DNA from: Tolypeutes matacus
Lineage: Eukaryota; Chordata; Mammalia; Cingulata; Chlamyphoridae
Direction of reading: 5' to 3'
DNA: 64,000 bases
Assembly: GCA_026826555.1 (NCBI GenBank)
Contig: JAKSZT010053883.1
Coordinates: forward strand, 26,097,113-26,161,112
Each line of letters opens with the position of its first letter. The first letter of the stretch is position 1. Positions 1 through 11,422 of the stretch are shown one piece after another. Below the pieces are notes generated by a model that worked only from the letters and a program-made list of their open reading frames with translations, was not told where the DNA came from and did no database searches. Both the position numbers and the translations under genes were made by a program.

Positions 1-675
1 TCCTTAAGCCCCTTAACTCAATTGTTTCTCATACTGTCCCAGCTATCCGCAAGCTGCTGCTCTGTCTTTCTGACACTCTGGAGGGCTAGCCAGAGACACA
101 TTGCCTGGCTCAGTCTCTCAGACTTCCACCTGATAGATTGGCACTGACATACATCACCCCAGTATGCGCACAGGGGCCACTCTGCTTCCTCTGGAACAGG
201 GCCAGGGACCCACAGTGGGAGTGGAAGTTTTCTCTACCCTGTGTTGTAAAAGGGTTGGGGAAAGGAACAGGGCGCCTTACAGCTTCTATGGCTTTAAAGC
301 TGTGTTTTCTTGATTCAGCACTTGTTCAGTTAATGCAGCCCTTTATCTGTTTTCTGTAGTTTTGAGGAAGGGTACGGTCTTTAAGATTTCTCTGCCACCT
401 TTGCCTGAGGGGATTTGGAACAGTGGTAACCCTCAGAACTGGCCCCCCAGTGATTTGAAGTAGCTGATCAAAAAGAGAGATCTGCGATCAGAACACACAC
501 TCCTGGAGTTTGGAGGACTAGGTCTTTATGTCCCATCCCGGCACCAGCAAGCTGCTCCAGGAGCCCAAGCTCCAATCCACACTGCTGCCCACCATGAGGC
601 TGGGAGAAGGCAGATGGAAGCCACTGCAGGGAGGGTGAAACTCAGCGGTATTTATCACAATTTAAAAGCCTCTTC
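1..675. other. unassigned sequence at the left edge
   Basis: No gene or repeat that I can name. The 73-codon open frame at 138-359 has no recognisable motif and is probably chance. It may belong to an old repeat, because old antisense L1 starts soon after. Confidence 0.4.
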
Positions 676-775
676 CCGGGAAACGGATGTGGCTCAAGAG
701 GTTCGGCATCCGTCTACCATATGGAGAGACCGGGGTTCGATCCCCGGTACCTCCTGGTAAAAAAAAAAAAAAAAA
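676..775 (+). repeat. DAS-SINE, head plus A-tail type
   Basis: A tRNA-like head with box A (GTGGCTCAAGAGG) and box B (GGTTCGATCCC) runs into an A tail. A perfect 13-bp duplication AAAAGCCTCTTCC flanks it (663-675 and 775-787). Confidence 0.9.
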
Positions 776-1127
776 AAGCCTCTTCCTCCCGCTCCTCCCT
801 GAATGCTGCACAGTGTTCCATTAGACTCTGGAGTGTCAAAATAGTTGATTCAGACAGTTGCTGCCAGTTCAATAGTTGTTTTGGTGGAGGGACTGATTAC
901 TGGAGCTTCCTACGCCACCATCTTCCCACCATCCTCTTGTTTGAGCTCTATGTTCTCGACACAAGTCTTTTATCAGATATATGCATTGCAAATATTTTCT
1001 CCCAGTTTGTGGTTTGGTTTTTCATTTCCTTAATGGTATCTTTCAAAGAACAGGTTTATCATTTTATGATGTTTTCAGAGAACCAGATTTTGGTTTCATT
1101 GCTTTTTCTCTATTGTTGGTTCATTTT

Positions 1128-1314
1128 CTTTTTTTTTTTTTTTTAAGATTTTATTTATTTATTCATTTATCCCCCCCTTGCTGCTTGTGCTCGCCGCGTC
1201 AGCCAACCACGCCATCCGGGCGGGCCTGCCCCCACCAGGAGGCCCCAGGAACCAAACCTGGGTCCTCCCACATGGTAAACGGGAGCCCCACTGATCGAGC
1301 CACAGCCGCTTCCC
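1128..1314 (-). repeat. DAS-SINE, long GC-rich type
   Basis: The reverse complement has the full tRNA-like head, the GCCCGCCCG-rich body and the ATAAATGAATAAATAAAATCTT tail. The duplication TGTTGGTTCATTTTC lies on both sides. It is inserted in old antisense L1. Confidence 0.92.
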
Positions 1315-3559
1315 TGTTGGTTCATTTTCTATTTCATTAATTTCTGATCTTTATTATTTTTTTCCTTCTATTTACTTTGGGCTTAATTGCATTCCTTTTT
1401 CTAGCTTCTTAGGTAGAAACTTAACTCATTTATTTTTAGACCTTTTTTCTTTTTAATATGAGTATTTAAAACTCTAAATTTCCCTTTAAGCATTGCTTTA
1501 CTTGTAAACCACAAATTTGATATGGTATATCTTCATTTTAATTCGGTTCAAATCATTTTCTAGTTATTCCTTGTAATTTCTTATACACATAGATTATTTG
1601 GTATTTGTCAAATATTTCAAGATTTTTGTTTGTTATTGACTTATAATTTAATTCCCTGTGGTTAGAGAGCATATTCTGTATGATTTCAATCCTTTAAATG
1701 TACTGAAAGCTTGTTTTATGGTCCAGCTTATATTCTATCTTGGTGAATGTTCGATATGCACTTAAAAGATTATATATTCTGATATAGTTCAGTAGAGTGT
1801 TCTATAAATGTCAATTTTGCCAAGTTCGTTGATAATGTTGTTCAAGGGTTTTATATACTTACTGATTTTCCATCTACTCATTCTGTCAGTTATTGAGAGA
1901 AAAGTGTTGAAACATACAATTATAATTATGAATTTTATCCTTTCTCCTTTGACTTTTGCCAGTTTTGCTTCATGTATTTTGAAACTCATTAGATGCACAC
2001 ATATTTAAGGTTCTTATGTCTTCTTGATGAATTAATCTTTTCATCATTATAAAGTATTTCATTAGCTCTGATAATATTCCTTATTTTGAACCCGACTTTG
2101 TCATATTCATATACCACTCCTGCTCACTTACAATTAATGTTTTTTTCTTTTTTTTATATACATTTTTTATTAGAGAAGTTGTGAGCTTACAAAACAATCA
2201 TGTATAAAGTGCAGAATTCCCATACATCACCCCTCCTCCAACAGCCTACATTGTTTTGGAACACTTGTTACAGATTATGAAAGAACTTCATCAGACTGTT
2301 ACCACTAACTGTGGTCTGTAGCTTACATTTGGTATATTTTTCCATACACCCCCTATTATTAACATTAGGTATCTGTATTGTACGTTTGTTACAGTTCATG
2401 AGCGAACACTCTCCTATTTGTACTGTTAACCACTGTCCGTCTTCTACCACATGGCTCACTGTGGTATACAATCCCATGGCTTGTCATCCAAAGTGTACAC
2501 TCAGGGCTCTCACTTTCATCACAGAATTGTGCATTCATTGTCTTGGTAAATTTTTGAACATTTTCCTTAGTCCAAAAGAAAAAATCCCATCCCCTCTATT
2601 ATTGACCCTTAGCATTGATATAGTACTTTCTTTGACATTAATGCAAGAATATTACAATATTGCTGTTAACTATAAGTTAACTTATAATTAACTATAAGTT
2701 ACATTAATTGTATTTTTCCCATGCATCACCATATTCTTATTGTAATAGTGACATACATTTCTTCTAGTTCATAGAAGGACATTATTATATTTCTACTATT
2801 AACCACAATCCTCATCCATCTCTGGGTTCACTATGTTATTCAGTCCCTATTCAGACTATTCTCCAGCTTTCTTTCAGTTGACATTTACATCCCTAAATTT
2901 CCCCTTTCAGTCACAATGCCATTTATAAACCAGCCGTGTTAGTTATACTAGCTATAATGTGCTACCATCAAACTACCATTAACTCACTTTTACAGTCACG
3001 CTAATTGAAAATTCTGTGTACATTAAGCATCAGTACCCCTTATCAGTTCTCATTCTGTCTTCTGTAGCCTAATTTGTAGGTTTCAACTCTATGTGCTTGT
3101 TCATCATGTTTAGTTCATATTAGTGAGACCATACAATATTAGTACTTTTGTGTCTGGCTTATTTCATTTAGCATAATGTCCTCAAAGCTCATCCATGTTA
3201 TCATATGTGTCCCAATTTCATTTCTTCTTACTGCAGCATAGTATTCCATCATATGTATATACCACATTTTGTTTATCCATTCATCGGTTGATGGACACTT
3301 GTGTTGTTTCCATATTTTGGCAATTGTAAATAACGCTGCTATGAACATCAGCGTGCAAATGTCTGTTTGCATCAGTTTTCAGATCTTCTGGGTATATTCC
3401 TAGTAGAGGAATTGCTGTATCATATGACAGTTCTATATTTAGCTTCCTAAGGAACTACCAAACTGTCTTCCACAGAGCCTGCACCATTTTACAGTACCAC
3501 CAACAGTGAAAGAGTGTTCCTATTTTTCCACATCCTCTCCAGCACTTATTGTTTTCTGT

Positions 3560-3645
3560 TTTTTGTTTTTTTAGGAGATACTGGGGATTGAACCTGGGAT
3601 CTCATACATGAGAAGCAGGCCCTCAACCTCTGAGCTACACCCGCT
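3560..3645 (-). repeat. DAS-SINE, short type
   Basis: An antisense tRNA-like head sits between copies of a long duplication, CTCCAGCACTTATTGTTTTC, at its two ends. It is inserted in the ORF2 end of the younger antisense L1. Confidence 0.85.
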
Positions 3646-3866
3646 CTCCAGCACTTATTGTTTTCTGTTTTTTTAATAATGGCCATTTTATGTGGCATGA
3701 GATGGTATCTCATTGTCGCATTTCCCTAATAGTTAGTGATATTGAACATTTTTTCATGTGCTTTTTGGCCATTTGTATTTCCTCTTTGGAGAAATGTCTG
3801 TTTAAGTCTTTTGCCCATTTTTCAGTTGGATTGCTTGTTCTTTTATTGTTGAGTTGTATGATCTCT

Positions 3867-3895
3867 CTTTTTTATTTATTTATTTGTTTGTTTGT

Positions 3896-3934
<39 letters not shown>

Positions 3935-4086
3935 TTCATTTATCCCCCCCTCGCTGCCTTGCTCGCTGGATCAGCCAACCATGCCATGCGGGCGGGCCCG
4001 CCCTCACCAGGAGGCCCCGGGAACTGAACCCGGAGCCTCCCATATGGTAAACGGGAGCCCTACTGATTGAGCCACAGCCGCTTCCC
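3867..4086 (-). repeat. DAS-SINE, long GC-rich type, with expanded TTTA tail
   Basis: Full-length antisense copy with duplication TGTATGATCTCT on both sides. The 3' tail has expanded into a (TTTA)n/(TTTG)n microsatellite at about 3871-3940. Confidence 0.92.
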
Positions 4087-4149
4087 TGTATGATCTCTTT
4101 ATATAGATTGGAACCTTTATATAGAACCTTTATATAGAATGGAAATCAA

Positions 4150-5980
4150 AACCTGGCTGTGTGGTAGGAGCTGAGGATGTAATTGGTGCTGTAAGCTGTG
4201 GAGGCTGAAGCTGCTCACATCGCCCCAGGGACCGATGAAGCTTCTCCCCCCTTTCTCCTCTGACAGGGGTAAGGACAGAGCCGCAGCCATGTGTAATAAT
4301 CCAACTTGTGTTAGCCAAGACCGTCTGGGCTTGATGGATCTACAGGTGTCTGAGTATCCAGTCTGTAGTTGCCCGGAGAGACTGATGAAGCTTCACGCCT
4401 ATTCTTCCCCTGCCTGGGGTAGGGATGGACCCTCCGGAGTGCCCAACAATCTAATCCATGTGGGCCAAATGCACTTGCAGTTGCCCTGAGAGGCTGAGGG
4501 AGTGCTCTCCCTTCTGCCCTTTAGGGGGTGGGGTGGAACCACAAGCGCCCAACAGTTCATTCTGTGTAGGCTGAAAGTGCCTGCTTTTGCCTGGAGAGGT
4601 TGAGGAAACACAGCCCCCTCCTATCCTTTGGGGGATGGGGGTAGATCCACAGGCACCCAGCAGCTCATTCCCTGTAGGCCAAAAGTATCTGCCATTGCCT
4701 AGAGAGGCTGAGGATACATCATTCCCGTCCTAGCCTATTAGGGGATGGAGGTGGATCCACAGATGCCCAACAGTCCAGTCTGTGTAAGCTGAAAGTGCCT
4801 GCTATTGCCGGGAGAGGCTGAGGAAACAGCTCCCTCCTTTCCTACTTGGGGGCAGGGATGGAGCTACAGGTGTCTGACTATTCAGTCTGTGTGGGCCAAA
4901 AGCACCTGCACCCCTCTTGTCCTACCGGGGGTGGGGGTGGAGCCAAAGGCATCCAACAGTCGAGTTCATGCAGGCCAAAAGTGCCTGCAGTTGCCCTGAG
5001 AAGCTGAGGAAACACCAGCCCCCTACTAACCTAGGGGTGGGGGGGCCAGGTGTGGAGATGGAATTGAAGGCACTCATCAAACCAGTTCATGTGGGCCGAA
5101 AGTGCCTGCAGTTTCCTGGAGAGGCTGAGGAAAAATAGCTCTCCTTCTATCCTATTGGTGGGCACAGATGGATCTACAGGTGTCCGAGTATCTAGTCTGT
5201 GAGGGTTGAAAACAGTTGCCCAGAGAGGCTGAAGGAACACCAGCCCCCTCCTATCCTAGGGGGGTTGAGGGGAAGAGATGGAATTGAAGGTGCTCAGCAA
5301 ACCAGTTTGTGTGGGCTAAAAGCATCTGCAGTTGCCCAGAGAGGCTGAGGAAACACAGCTACTCTTCTATCCTATTGGGCTGTGGGGATGGAATAGTGTC
5401 TGGCTATTCAGCCTGTGCCGGCCAAAAGCGCCTGCATTTGCCCAGAGAGGCTGGTGTAGGTCCTTCCTGGCCAGAGGTGAGGCTGGAGCCTAGGCTATGG
5501 CTGCAGTCCAATATGGACAGAAAGAAGCCCACCATCTCTGTGATTTTCATTCAGCCCCGCTTCCCCTCATGGCAGCTTCCGGCCTCTTTCTGACTTGGAC
5601 AGGTATAAACTTTAGCTGTTCTTAGGATTATACTTTAGCCTGCAGAATTTACTAATCAGTAGCTGAAGCTGGTAGGCAACCGTCTCTTCCTTCCCCATTT
5701 TTGGGAAGTGGAACTTCCAATTCCAGCCATGGAATAGCTCCCAAGGAGGCTTGTGCCGCCAGTGGAGATGGGTACTAGCCTGTGGGGTGTGGAGGGCTCT
5801 GCTCATGGATCTTCACTGCAGATGGGCAGAGTCCTCCTCCCATTCTTTCAAGGATGTTGTAGGATCATCTTCTGGTCTTCTGGACCCCCCCAAACAGGTG
5901 CTTTAGATAGCTCTGTTCAGATTACTAACTGCCCTGAATGACTTGGAACGCCTTACTCAGCCGTCATCTTGCCCCTGTCC
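4150..5980 (-). promoter_or_regulatory. L1 5' UTR with about ten tandem monomers of roughly 110 bp
   Basis: The motif GAGAGGCTGAGGAAACAC or a variant recurs near 4374, 4486, 4594, 4700, 4811, 4997, 5117, 5220, 5337 and 5443, with steps of 103-120 bp and one of 186. The same unit in the other orientation opens L1-B (25216-25760), directly ahead of ORF1, which identifies it as L1 5' UTR. The 5' terminus near 5950-5980 reads in sense GGGGGACAGGGGCAAGATGACG, resembling the AAGATGGCGG start of many L1s. By analogy with rodent L1 monomers it would carry the internal promoter. That function is inferred. Confidence 0.75.
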
Positions 5981-6530
5981 CCCTCTTTTGCCCGTTTTTT
6001 AATTGGATTGTTTGCCCTTTTATTGTTGAGTTGTATGATCTCATTATATAGCATGGAACTCAAACCCTTATCTGATAATGTGCTTTCCAAATATTTTCTC
6101 CAATTGAGTGGGCTGCCTTTTCACCTTCTTAACAAAGTTCTTTGAAGCACGGAAGTGTTTAAATTTGAGGAGGTCCCACACAATTAATGTTTTTATGATA
6201 CACATTTTTACAACCTTTTATTTTTAGCATCTCTGTATCTTTATATTTAAAGTACATTTCTTGTAGACAGTATATATTTGGGTCTTGATTTTCTTTATCT
6301 AGTATATTAATGTCCTTTTTTAATGGAATTCTAGAAAATATTTGTGCCATTTTTTAAAATCCTTTTTACCTTCTTTCTGACCTTCTTTTGGATTAAGTAT
6401 ATTTTAGTTTTCCATTTTATTTCCACTATTGGCTTATTAGCTTAATATCTTTGTTTTATTTTTATGGATTACAATGTGTATTTTCACTTATCACAGTCTA
6501 CATTCAAATAACACGCCACTTCATATATAT

Positions 6531-6722
6531 CAGGGGTCCATAAACAACAGCCTTTGGGCCATATCTGGCCCTCTACCTGTTTTTATAAATAAATTTTCAT
6601 TGGATCACAGCCATGGCCATTCATTTCCATATTGTGTATGGCTGCTTTTGCACTACAATTGCAGAGTTGAGTGGTTCAACAGACACCATATGGCCTGCAA
6701 AGCCTAAAATATTTACAGAAAA
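6531..6722 (+). mobile_element. hAT-type MITE, 3' end worn
   Basis: It starts CAGGGGTCCATAAACAACAG. Inside are GGGCCATATCTGGCCC-like and GCCATATGGCCTGCAAAGCC-like segments, typical of the common mammalian 'CAGGGGTCAGCAAACT' hAT MITEs. The right terminal repeat has decayed into A-rich sequence. It interrupts old antisense L1. Confidence 0.6.
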
Positions 6723-6738
6723 AAAAAAAATTGCCATC

Positions 6739-7494
6739 TGTATTAGTCAGCCAAAAGGGTGCTGATGCAAAGTACCAGAAATCTGTTGGCTTTTATAAAG
6801 GGTATTTATTTGGGGTAAAACTTACAGTTACAAGGCCCTAAAGAGTCCAACTCAGGGTTACTTCCTTACCAAACTCTGTTGCCACATTTTGAAGCAAGAT
6901 GGCGGGTGACGTCTGCAAGGGTTCAGCCTTCCTCTTCCCGTTTAAGGCTCTGTGGGTCCAGCTTCTTCTGATCCCAGCTGTAGGCTCGCATAGGGCTCGT
7001 CTCTCTTTCCAGGGCTCATTTCTCTCCGGGCTCCAGTGCTCTGGTCTCTTCACAAGGTCAGCTGTAAGCTGTCAGTCAAATGGCTTATCTCTTTTCCTGG
7101 GGCCTCTGCCGTGTCTATGGAGCTGTCTCTCTTCCTCTGTGTATGTTCTCTGTATATCTACTTCTGTATTCTCCTTGAATGAGTGTCTGTTTATATAGCC
7201 CACCAAGGGGGCAGGAACTCTACTCTGAGTCACCCTAATGATGTAGTTGGATCAAAGCCCTAATCTTTAATCAAAGACATCTTAGCTGAATCTTTTTTTT
7301 TTTTACCGGGAGGTACCGGGGATCGAACCCGGTCTCTCCATATGGTAGACGGACGCTGAACCTTTTGAGCCACATCCGTTTCCCTAAGCTGAATCTAATA
7401 CAGGCAAAGGGTATCACACCAAGAAGAAAAGACCAGTTTATAAACATAATCAATATCTTTTTTTGGAATTCATAAATAATATCAAACTGCTACA
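6739..7494 (-). mobile_element. ERVL-type solo LTR (antisense)
   Basis: The element begins TGTATTAGTCAGCC and ends TTGCTACA-like (CTGCTACA), i.e. TG...CA on the complement. A near-perfect 5-bp duplication flanks it (CCATC / CCAAC). Relatives in this window lie at 21154, 27340, 41456 and 46011. It contains a SINE at 7294-7385. No coding capacity. Confidence 0.75.
7294..7385 (-). repeat. DAS-SINE, head plus A-tail type, nested in an LTR
   Basis: Antisense head with GGTTCGATCCCCGG box B, poly-T on the left and duplication AGCTGAATCT on both sides. Confidence 0.9.
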
Positions 7495-7507
7495 CCAACC
7501 TCTAATG

Positions 7508-7985
7508 TGTAGTGTAGGAGTCCCAGCCCCCTTGGGGATAAAACAGATGCTCACACGGAAGTAAACACACAGAGAAGAACACAGAGGAAGAGAGTCAGCT
7601 CATTAGACATGGCAGAGGCCCCCGAAGAGAGATGAGCCTGCTAGTCTGCAGTTGACCTTGTGAAGAGAACCGAGCAGCTGAACCCAGAAAGAAACAAGCC
7701 CCAGGGAGAGAGACGAGCCTTATACCAGCCTACAGCTGAGATCAGAAGGAGTGGGACCACGGAACCTTAAGAGAAGAAGGAAGGTTGAAACCTCTCAAAC
7801 ATCGCCCACCATCTTGCTTCAACAGGTGGCAAATGACTTTGAGTGAGAAAATACCTCTTATGGTATCTTGAGTTGGACTCTTTAGAGCATTGTGACTGTA
7901 AGCTTCTACCTCAAATAAATACCCTTTTTAAAAGCCAACAGAGTTCTGGTACTTTGCATCAGCACCCCTTTGGCTGACTAATACA
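7508..7985 (+). mobile_element. ERVL-type LTR, 5'-incomplete, facing the previous one
   Basis: Same family as 6739-7494 in the opposite orientation. It has the AATAAA polyadenylation signal (CAAATAAATACCC) and the terminal CACCCCTTTGGCTGACTAATACA region. The left end starts within the LTR. The two adjacent copies form an imperfect inverted pair. Confidence 0.7.
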
Positions 7986-8317
7986 CATAGTATAAGAATT
8001 TTACAACACTTTATTTCTGTTCTTCCTACCATACACACTTTTCTTCAAACATTTTTCCTGCCTTCCCTCCCTTTTCTTGGATTTCAATGGCAAATATGTT
8101 AGGCCATTTGATATTGTTCCACATGTCATTAAGACTCTGTCCATCTTTTTGTCAGTCTTTTATTTCCCTTCAGTTTGGATAATTTCCATTGCTATGTCTT
8201 CAAATTCACGGATTCTTCTTCTGCAGTTTATAATCTGCTATTAAGCCTATCCAGAGAATTTTAAAATTTCAGATACTGTAATTTTCATTCTAGAAATTTT
8301 ATTTGTTTTTTCAAGCA

Positions 8318-8660
8318 AAAGGTCTAATATTTATTACTGAACCAACTATTAATACAGAAGCATAAAAACAGATAAAATAAGTCCAACTGTTTAGAAAGGA
8401 TTTTTTCAACTTGATATGATAAGGTACTGGTGACCTTGATATAGCATAAATATGTGTGCTATCACATGTGCCTTTCCTCATAAAATGAGCTTGGTTCTTC
8501 TTCAGTGTCTCCTTGGGGATGAACCTGAATTTATTGTGTTTTTGTTCAAATCTGTTGGCAAATGGGATGATTCTGTTTTTGTTTCTTGGCCAGGAATTGC
8601 TTGATTCTAAAAGGCTTTTGAGAACATGGTGAGACTGGGAGTCAAATGCACAGATTGATT
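8318..8660 (-). pseudogene. RPL39P: RPL39 processed pseudogene
   Basis: On the complement an ATG at 8637 opens a frame with FRIK, QFLAKKQKQN and, after disruptions, KKNQA. This follows ribosomal protein L39, a 51-residue component of the large ribosomal subunit. In-frame stops follow after about 23 residues. A recognisable L39 3' UTR comes next (CACACATATTTATGCT) and ends near GTAATAAATAT on the complement, with a T-rich left edge where the poly-A tail would be. No introns and a tail at the mRNA end indicate a retrocopy inserted in old antisense L1. Not expected to be functional. Confidence 0.8.
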
Positions 8661-9799
8661 ATTTTTTATATCTTTCATTTCTTTTCTCAGTATGTTCATA
8701 TTTTTCTTCAATCTTTGAGCATGAGTATAATTGTTTTTACATCCTTATTTGCTAAGTCCAGCATCGCTTTCATTTCTGGGTTTGTTTCTTCTGATTTAAG
8801 ATTGACATTTTCTTGCTTTTTCTCATGTGTAGTAATCTCTGATTGAATGATGGACATTGTGATAAATGTTTTGAATGTCTGGGTTTTGTTGTCTTTCTTT
8901 AAAGACCTTTGGATATTGGTTTACTTGTCAGTTAAGTTACCAGTGGATCAATGTGATAATTTTGAGGATTGTTTTTGAGCCTCAGAGCAGTTCTAGAGTA
9001 ATCTTTACTGTTGGGATAGGGTTAGTCCTACTACTAAGGTGTTATTCTTCTGAGGTCTCTACTAAATGCCCTGGGTGTTCAGCAAGGAAACTTTACTCTG
9101 GCTGGGCAAAACTTAAATGTCTCCCAGGCCTATATGAGTTCTGGGAACTTTTCTTCTCACAGTTTCCCAGTAGTTCTTCGCTTGGACTCTGAAAGTTTCT
9201 CTTTACACATGCACAGATTAGTGTTCCGCATAGACTCTAGAGGACACCTATATAGATTTCTTGAGCTCTTTTCCTACATAGTTGCCTCTCCTCTGGTACT
9301 TTACCCCACAACCCTCAGGAGCCTCAACCTCCACCAGTCTCTCTATGGTCAGTCCCAGCTTGAATTCCTCCTCCCTGTATACACAATTGAGAAAAACAAA
9401 GTGAGAGTAGGGCTTACCGCATTTGTTCCCCTTCTCTCAAGGATCACAGTTCTACATTGTTAATGCATATTGTGTGTAAACAGTGTTTTTTTTTCATGTA
9501 TTTTGTCCAGTTTTCTAATTGTTTATAACAGGAGACCAAGTCTAGTGCCAGTTACTCCAACATGACAAAAGCCCAAGAATTTTACTCTAATTGTTTTCTA
9601 ATTTTACTTTTGCATTTTAAAGATATATAATATCATTTGCAATGACAATAACAGTTTCATCCTTTCTACTATTCATACTTCATATTTAATTATCTTGTCT
9701 ATTTCATTGGCTAGTGCTTCCAGAACAATTTTAAATACTACTACTGATAGAAAGCTTCCTAGTCATTTTCTCTAATGGTAGGTGGGCAAACATTTTAAG

Positions 9800-10015
9800 G
9801 AGATAATATCCAGAGTTAATGAAGGTGTTAGGAAAAGGGCACTCTCATGTGATACTGATGGAACTATAAATTGATATAATCTTTTTGGAAGATAGTTTGT
9901 CAGTGCCCATTAGTAACTCCACTTCTAGAAATAAAATTATTTCACAAATCTTCAAGAATCTATGTGCAAAGGTATTAGCTGCAGCATTATTTGTGATAGC
10001 AAAAAATGTAAGGTC
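9800..10015 (+). mobile_element. old L1 ORF2 C-terminal fragment
   Basis: A degraded sense match to the L1 ORF2 end: the GGTGTTAGGAAAAGGGCACTCTC segment, then the 'gcagcattatttgtgatagcaaaaa' segment. Short and without an open frame. Confidence 0.6.
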
Positions 10016-10499
10016 ATGACCCAACTACCTTGTTTTAAATGAGAACAGAGGCATTATTAAATTTTAACTGACTGATGTGATAGTAAAAGATTGGGTATTG
10101 ATTTGATGCTTCTCTAGCAATATTCTAAAATGTCTTGTTTCTGCAGTTGTCTGCCATAACCCTGAATATATTCTGCCTCTGTTAGCACAGTATCCTTGGT
10201 TTGTCTGTCCTTGGGAGATGTGGTCAGATAAGGACTCAGCAAAAGCTGAATCTTTAGGTACATGATAAGAATGTGAAGATGCCAATCACTAGCCAAGTGA
10301 CTCAATGCTTTTTTAAAAATAATTTCTATGATGCTTGAAATTCTGAAGCCCATTGTTAGTTAGAACATACATTTCATCAAACATAGAAGAAACTTCATTA
10401 TGGACATAACTCCTTAAGCACTAATTTATTATAGTGCTCTTCATCTCTCATATGTGTTAATATTTATACATTTGATACAGAACTGAAATGTAATTAATG
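10016..10499. other. unassigned, possible old retrocopy on the minus strand
   Basis: Two overlapping minus frames (10285-10064 and 10353-10114) together read like one frameshifted protein. I do not recognise it and cannot exclude chance. Confidence 0.25.
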
Positions 10500-10605
10500 C
10501 TTTTTTTTTTTTTTTTTTTTTTTGAGTAACCAGGGCTGGGGATTGAACTCAGGACCTCGTATGTGGGAAGCTAGCGCTCAATCACTGAGCCACATCGGCT
10601 CCCCT
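10500..10605 (-). repeat. DAS-SINE, short type
   Basis: Antisense tRNA-like head (GGGGATTGAACTCAGGACC) after a T run. It neighbours a second copy on the right. Confidence 0.85.
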
Positions 10606-10611
10606 CAGTTG

Positions 10612-10722
10612 GTTTTTTCATATGTTTGCTTTTGGTTTGTTTTTAGGAGGCACCAGGAACTGAACCCAGGACCTTCCATGTTGGAAGCAGGTGCTTAAGC
10701 ACTTAAGCCACATCTGTTCCCC
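10612..10722 (-). repeat. DAS-SINE, short type
   Basis: A second antisense head with GAACTGAACCCAGGACC-type box B, immediately beside the previous copy. The pair may be one two-headed insertion, as at 21821-22036. Confidence 0.75.
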
Positions 10723-11422
10723 TATTTTTAGAAAATAACTGCTCATCTAGTTTAATACAATTAGCACCAAGGAGAGCTAGTTTAGCAGATTGTATGTTAG
10801 AGAATTTGAGAGGCCTCACCAATCTCTTTGTGTTTCTAGGTCATAGCTTCACTTTCTGTCATTATTTTATGGTCCATTGAATGAGTTTGACTCATAATGA
10901 CTTACCACAGGTGTGCAAGTGTTAGGGCTAACATTACTGCAAAAGTGCTAAGCAAAAATATCAGTTTGGTTGTTAAAATGAATATTTTACAGTGATTTGA
11001 GTCAGGTAGCACCTTCAAAAAACTGGTCAGCAGCTAGTTAGATTCTGGAAAAAGACTTATGACATCATGAAAGGTATCATAACAGTTACTATAGCCTGGG
11101 AAGAGATGACTCACAACTATCGCTATGAACAGTATTTGAAAGAAACTTTGCCTGGAGGCATGCCAGGACTTCAGGGGATAGGAGGAGAAAAAACAACTGC
11201 CAATATAAAAAATCAGTGATATAGTGACTCTAATGGCAATGATACCATTAATGTTCCCATTTATAGAAATGTGTTTTCTCTGCTAAATAGAGTATTCCTG
11301 AATGGGCTATAGTTGTAGACTATGCAACTATATTTATATTTTTTAAATAAATAATGCCATACCTTAGGAAAAAAAAACTCTTCATCACAAATGAGAGAAA
11401 GCTAGCTTAAATTTAAACAGAG
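10723..11422. other. unassigned non-coding sequence
   Basis: I see no gene, named repeat or RNA in these 700 bases. Confidence 0.5.

Larger units (their letters stand above)
2144..6179 (-). mobile_element. younger antisense L1 with scrambled order
   Basis: Flanked by the 14-bp duplication ACAATTAATGTTTT at 2130-2143 and 6180-6193, so this is one insertion into the older L1. In L1 sense the order is unexpected. First comes a short ORF2 piece (6179 down to 5987). Then a whole L1 5' UTR starts at its first bases (about 5975) and runs through about ten monomers to 4150. Then the ORF2 C-terminus (4141 to 3139) and the 3' UTR to 2144. ORF1 and most of ORF2 are absent. The ORF2 C-terminal frame is readable at 3372-3139 (about 77 codons, with AALFTIAKIWKQ and [10 protein letters not shown]). 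Two SINEs lie inside. Confidence 0.8.
790..9800 (-). mobile_element. old antisense L1 (L1M-like), interrupted
   Basis: Antisense L1 sequence is recognisable in pieces: about 845-2143, 6180-6530, 7986-8317 and 8660-9800. It includes the complement of 'cagcttttggtttcattg'-type ORF2 sequence and, at 6250-6300, the 'cttgtagacag' segment typical of L1 ORF2. The pieces are separated by a younger L1, a MITE, two LTRs and a processed pseudogene. Divergence is high and no long frame remains. The extents of the outer pieces are estimates. Confidence 0.65.

Noticed and set aside
721..1146. 141-codon open frame
   Set aside because: It runs from a SINE head through its A tail (a lysine run) into old L1. 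It is a by-product of repeats.
4374..5460. free-standing minisatellite
   Set aside because: The same unit lies directly before L1 ORF1 at 25250-25760, so it is L1 5' UTR rather than an independent satellite.
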